Of a DNA stretch of 8,539 bases, positions 5,915 to 8,539 are shown piece by piece. A program made the translations under genes and the position numbers. The stretch's first letter is position 1. Each line of letters begins with the position of its first letter. Below the pieces are notes generated by a model that was not told the origin of the DNA, made no database searches, and saw only the letters and a program-made list of their open reading frames with translations. This DNA is from JACDDK01 sp038198445 (GTDB lineage: Bacteria > Actinomycetota > Rubrobacteria > Rubrobacterales > Rubrobacteraceae). The DNA is taken from contig JBBPZZ010000138.1 of the NCBI GenBank assembly GCA_038198445.1, positions 1-8,539 of the forward strand, read 5' to 3'.

Positions 5915-7663
5915 TCAGCCTCCTCCTTGAGCGTTGGACCGTGAACCCCGGCGCAGGACGCGCCGCGCCACGTTCAAGAACGCCCCGAGGAACTCCTTGT
6001 CAGTCTCGGAGAGTCCGAAGAGGAAGAGTAATCCCAGGTAGAGGACGCCGAGGACGGTTCCGACGATGGCAATGGTTGGGATTGCGGGCAGCGGTAGGAT
6101 CAGGCCAACAGCGTATGCGACGGCGGCGGCGATGAGCCCGGCGGCGAGTGGTTTGAGCCACGCGAGGTTGTACGGCCAGAAGCCCAGGCGGCGCCGGACG
6201 GCGAGCATAGTGGCGGTGTTCTCGGCGACGATGCCCGAGGCCATGCCTATGGCGGCCCCGAGGATTTTGTATTCGGGTGTGGAGGAGAGTGAGACCAGGG
6301 TTATGCTCACGGCCAGTCCGGTCAGGGCGGCGGCGGCGGTGGCGAACATCGCGATGTTCTGGTTCCCGGTCATGGCGAGCATACGCGGCGTCGGGCCGAC
6401 CGAGGAACTGTAGAGTTGCGCGGCGGCGACAATGATCAGGGCCAGAACGCCGCCCACGGCCTTCTCGCCGAAGCCAAGCCTGAGTACGTCCTGGGCGAGC
6501 AGTATGATTATCAGGAAGATCCCGAAGGCCCCCGTGAAGATCCAACGCGCTATATCCTTGTAGAGCCGCCCTAGATTCTCCCTGTCACCCTGGGCGTGCA
6601 GGCTGGAGATTATCGGGGAGAAGATGCCCGAGAACGCGAACCGCACTATCGTCGAGAAAGTCGCCGTGCGGGCCGCGGCCTGGAAGATGCCCACGGGCGT
6701 ACCCGCGGCGAAGTACCCGAGCACCCAGATAGCCGACCAGGTGTTGGCGTACTGGGCGCCCGTGGCAATGCTCATCGGCACCGAGACGGAGAAGAGCGAG
6801 CGGGTCTCGAACTTCGGCCGCACCCGCTGGTCGAAGAGTTGCGGGAAGAGCTTCCTGAGGAAGTAGACGGAGACCACACACCCAAGGAGCATGGATACTC
6901 CGTAGGCGGCCACGGCGCCGACTACACCGGCGCCGAGCAGGTAGAAGACCGGCACGAGCAATAGAAACAGGGCGGGGCGTATGATCTGCTGCGCGTAGCT
7001 TGCGTAGGTTACGGTCTGAAAGCCCTGCGTGGCCCAGAGCACCATCATCATGAACGTAAAGAAAGGCAAAGCCAGCGCGAACGCCTTGAGAACAGGTCCC
7101 ATAACGGACTTCTTGTAGTACGACTCAGCCGCGAAATCCGCGCCAAAGAACATGACGGCGGAGAGCACGATGCTCACGGCGAAAGTGACCGCGATGGCCT
7201 GTATTATCGTGCCGCGCACCCGCGCGATGTCCTCCTGAGCCCGGTAGTGGGCGACGTAGCGCACAACCCCGTTCTCCATACCGAAACGCGATAGGATCTG
7301 CGCGCCGTTGGACGCCGCGACCCCCAGAGAATAAAACCCGTACGCCTGCAACCCGAACGTGTGCGCGATGATGATCTGAGCGAGGTACCCGAGTACCCGG
7401 CCTATCCCCTGTCCGGCGGTGCTTATCCCCGCGCCGCGCGCGACCCGCGCCACGTAAGTATCGTCTTTATCCTCGCCTATGGTATCGGTCGCGGCGACCC
7501 CCGGCACCCCGGATGGCGCGTCGCCCGCCGCGCCGGGTGGACGGTCCCACTTACCCTCGACCGGTTCGTCCGGGGACGTGTTCATCCCGGAGTTCTCTTG
7601 TCCGGTACCGTGGTTTTTGTCAGGCGCGTTCTCGTCGCGCGGCGAGTTATCTTCCGTAGTCAC
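5915..7663 (-). CDS. Wzx/MVF-type polysaccharide (lipid-linked oligosaccharide) flippase
   Basis: The protein has 582 residues from GTG 7663. The membrane part starts near residue 75 with the family signature ISTAGQGIGRVLGYLAQI, then HTFGLQAYGFYSLG and GMENGVVRYVAHY. About 14 hydrophobic helices follow, as in Wzx/MurJ-type (MVF/MOP) exporters that flip undecaprenyl-linked saccharides across the membrane. Late landmarks include GIFQAAARTATF and SGIFSPIISSLHAQGD. The first ~70 residues are a hydrophilic, acidic, Pro/Gly-rich tail with no predicted structure, unusual for this family. The frame is open upstream to 7756, but that start would overlap the previous gene by 56 nt. GTG 7663 is preferred because TATAAT ends 7 nt before it, giving a leaderless-type start. 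ATG at tail residue 27 (MNTSPDEP) is a further alternative. The sulfotransferase follows after 3 nt. The substrate is inferred only from context. Confidence 0.88.
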   Translation of the reverse strand: MTTEDNSPRDENAPDKNHGTGQENSGMNTSPDEPVEGKWDRPPGAAGDAPSGVPGVAATDTIGEDKDDTYVARVARGAGISTAGQGIGRVLGYLAQIIIAHTFGLQAYGFYSLGVAASNGAQILSRFGMENGVVRYVAHYRAQEDIARVRGTIIQAIAVTFAVSIVLSAVMFFGADFAAESYYKKSVMGPVLKAFALALPFFTFMMMVLWATQGFQTVTYASYAQQIIRPALFLLLVPVFYLLGAGVVGAVAAYGVSMLLGCVVSVYFLRKLFPQLFDQRVRPKFETRSLFSVSVPMSIATGAQYANTWSAIWVLGYFAAGTPVGIFQAAARTATFSTIVRFAFSGIFSPIISSLHAQGDRENLGRLYKDIARWIFTGAFGIFLIIILLAQDVLRLGFGEKAVGGVLALIIVAAAQLYSSSVGPTPRMLAMTGNQNIAMFATAAAALTGLAVSITLVSLSSTPEYKILGAAIGMASGIVAENTATMLAVRRRLGFWPYNLAWLKPLAAGLIAAAVAYAVGLILPLPAIPTIAIVGTVLGVLYLGLLFLFGLSETDKEFLGAFLNVARRVLRRGSRSNAQGGG

Positions 7664-7700
7664 GGCGAAGATTATAGAGGTTTTGCGTCGATGAGAAAGT
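7664..7700 (-). promoter_or_regulatory. Probable internal leaderless promoter for flippase-sulfotransferase
   Basis: In the 37-nt gap after the six-helix membrane protein gene, a perfect minus-strand TATAAT (plus ATTATA at 7671-7676) ends 7 nt before GTG 7663. Transcription would therefore begin at or one base before the start codon. No ribosome binding site is present. The -35 is weak (CTTTCT at 17 bp). The 11-mer CTCATCGACGC lies in the spacer/-35 region. Confidence 0.5.
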
Positions 7701-7769
7701 CTAAGAGGTAAGAGGCTTTTGGGAGCCCGCCCGACGGTTCCGCAAAAACGACGCAAAAGCGTCGATGAG
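7681..7769. repeat. Repeated 11-mer and inverted 10-mer upstream of the flippase start
   Basis: GCGTCGATGAG occurs at 7685-7695 and again at 7759-7769, 74 bp apart. TTTTGCGTCG at 7681-7690 is the exact reverse complement of CGACGCAAAA at 7749-7758. The latter can also pair locally with GCGTCG at 7759-7764 to form a 6-bp stem with an AAAA loop. One copy abuts the flippase -10. The other lies in the coding end of the preceding gene. It could be an operator pair, a competing RNA hairpin or chance. Confidence 0.5.
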
Positions 7770-8315
7770 TAGTGAGATCCCCAGCCACGCCCAGCCCGCG
7801 CCGTACATTACCCAAAGCGTCGCTCCGAACTGTCCGGAGTCCCGTACAAAGGATGCCAGGCCGCATACCGCGCCGACGGTGAACGGCAGCGAAGCCCAGT
7901 CCGGTAACGTCCTCTTCCACAGGTTGGCGACACCGTATATTACGGAGCCTATCCCCAGAATCAGTAGTCCAATGCGAAAGGTGCGGTACGCCGGCGCGGA
8001 CATGATGTACGTGTTGTCTATCTGGAGCCAGTACAGGCCAGCGTCGCCAGCGATCACAAGCGTCAGACCGAGCAGGAGCACGACCAACCCGGCCTTACCG
8101 AGCCGTCCGTAGCGACCCGAAAGCCAGAAATGCAGCCCTATCGCCCCGATCAAGAGGAGTAGTGGCGCGGAGGGGAAGAGCTTCCAGAAGACATTAGGAG
8201 TCTTGAACTTCAGTTCGGAGAAGTGGACTCCTAAAGGAGAAAGCGCCCACAGCACGCCGCCCGGCACACACGTCAGCGCGCTCAAACGAAGAAAGGTCGA
8301 AAGCAGCTTGGACAA
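7701..8315 (-). CDS. Six-helix integral membrane protein of unknown family
   Basis: I do not recognise the family. From TTG 8315 the protein has 204 residues, with hydrophobic segments at about 7-27, 48-66, 74-96, 112-131, 142-157 and 164-186. Loops are short. Non-helical stretches worth noting are SPLGVHFSELKFKTPNVFWK (between helices 1 and 2) and YWLQIDNTYIMSAPAYRTFR (between 3 and 4), with charged or aromatic residues that could face outside. The C-terminus is basic (FLRNRRAGSQK). TTG 8315 was chosen because GGGAG (8321-8325) is 5 nt upstream. A TTG at 8333 overlaps the sulfatase stop as TTGA and adds six residues, but has no ribosome binding site. It sits between the sulfatase and flippase genes on the same strand, so it is probably co-transcribed and related to surface glycan or lipid handling. 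That role is inference only. Confidence 0.75.
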   Translation of the reverse strand: MSKLLSTFLRLSALTCVPGGVLWALSPLGVHFSELKFKTPNVFWKLFPSAPLLLLIGAIGLHFWLSGRYGRLGKAGLVVLLLGLTLVIAGDAGLYWLQIDNTYIMSAPAYRTFRIGLLILGIGSVIYGVANLWKRTLPDWASLPFTVGAVCGLASFVRDSGQFGATLWVMYGAGWAWLGISLLIDAFASFLRNRRAGSQKPLTS

Positions 8316-8329
8316 AATCTCTCCCTGGG

Positions 8330-8539
8330 TCAATACTTGGGTAGCGGACCGCCCGCGTCCTTGAGCACGTAGTCATTCCACAGGCGTTTTACGACGTCCG
8401 GGTGCTTCACGGCGATGTTCTTATCCATATTCGGGTCGCTCTTGAGGTCGAAGAGCTTCGCATCCGAGCTGTCGTTCAGGCTGATCATGGCGTAGTCGTC
8501 GTCGCGGGTCTTGACGTACTCGTCGTAGCCCAGGGTGAA
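8330..8539 (-). CDS. Sulfatase-like hydrolase, C-terminal end (partial)
   Basis: Only the last 69 residues and the TGA stop (8330-8332) are in the window; the catalytic core lies beyond the right edge. The visible part reads GYDEYVKTRDDDYAMISL, then KLFDLKSDPNMDKNIAVKHP and DVVKRLWNDY, ending GGPLPKY. The pattern of a short strand, then LFDL-x-SDP, then N-x-A and P-x-V-x-x-L is the usual C-terminal end of arylsulfatase-type enzymes of the alkaline phosphatase superfamily. Such enzymes cleave sulfate esters using a formylglycine made from a Cys/Ser in a C/S-x-P-x-R motif, which cannot be checked here. A related phosphodiesterase or phosphoglycerol transferase is possible. It is immediately upstream of the six-helix membrane protein gene with a gap of 14 nt (or a TTGA overlap), so it probably heads the operon or lies within it. 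Confidence 0.7.
   Translation of the reverse strand, partial: FTLGYDEYVKTRDDDYAMISLNDSSDAKLFDLKSDPNMDKNIAVKHPDVVKRLWNDYVLKDAGGPLPKY

Noticed and set aside
6000..6545. 181-codon minus-strand open frame inside the flippase gene
   Set aside because: It is an out-of-frame reading of the flippase, dominated by Arg and His with no membrane or domain pattern.
7664..7756. Longer flippase N-terminus starting at 7756
   Set aside because: It would overlap the preceding gene by 56 nt, adds a basic non-conserved stretch, and ignores the TATAAT box placed exactly for a start at 7663.
7765..8112. 115-codon plus-strand open frame opposite the six-helix protein gene
   Set aside because: It is antisense to a coherent membrane-protein frame with a good ribosome binding site and has no recognisable motif of its own.

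Overview
This 8.5 kb window looks like a chromosomal segment of a high-G+C Gram-positive bacterium, probably Actinomycetota and possibly a Rubrobacter-like lineage. That placement is an inference. It rests on G/C-rich third codon positions, many GTG/TTG starts, purine-rich GGAGG ribosome binding sites, leaderless-type promoters, and a LytR-CpsA-Psr (LCP) protein alongside a YuiH-type molybdopterin oxidoreductase. No rRNA, tRNA, CRISPR array, transposase or phage gene was seen. No gene-free stretch exceeds about 135 bases.

Left part (1-2829). A 5'-truncated gene runs off the left edge. It encodes a RodZ-like helix-turn-helix, one membrane segment and a degenerate LCP domain. It converges on nth (endonuclease III), which is on the minus strand behind a TATAAT box only 11 nt from its GTG start. 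Upstream of nth on the same strand is a SAM-dependent methyltransferase gene broken by a perfect 34-bp tandem duplication. Removing one copy restores a single 271-codon reading frame.

Middle (2830-4977). A divergent intergenic region with a TATAAT box leads rightward into a cysteine-containing protein that resembles the L-2-amino-thiazoline-4-carboxylate hydrolase family. This converges on a minus-strand integral-membrane methyltransferase of the isoprenylcysteine carboxyl methyltransferase type. Back-to-back promoter candidates then separate that gene from a rightward cytoplasmic sulfite-oxidase-fold (YuiH-like) molybdoprotein.

Right part (4967-8539). Four minus-strand genes form a probable operon, in transcription order: the C-terminus of a sulfatase-like enzyme (runs off the right edge), a six-helix membrane protein of unknown family, a Wzx/MVF-type polysaccharide flippase with a long acidic N-terminal tail, and a PAPS-type sulfotransferase. 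Junctions are tight: a start close to the sulfatase stop, a 37-nt gap holding an internal TATAAT box, and a 3-nt gap with the downstream ribosome binding site inside the flippase gene. Together they suggest making, exporting and sulfate-editing a cell-surface glycan or lipid-linked saccharide. The sulfotransferase and the YuiH-like gene overlap tail to tail by 11 bp.

The observations most worth a second look are the HTH-TM-LCP fusion with lost active-site arginines, the 34-bp duplication that frameshifts the methyltransferase, the sulfatase/6TM/flippase/sulfotransferase cluster, and the leaderless-type promoters with a repeated 11-mer near the flippase start.
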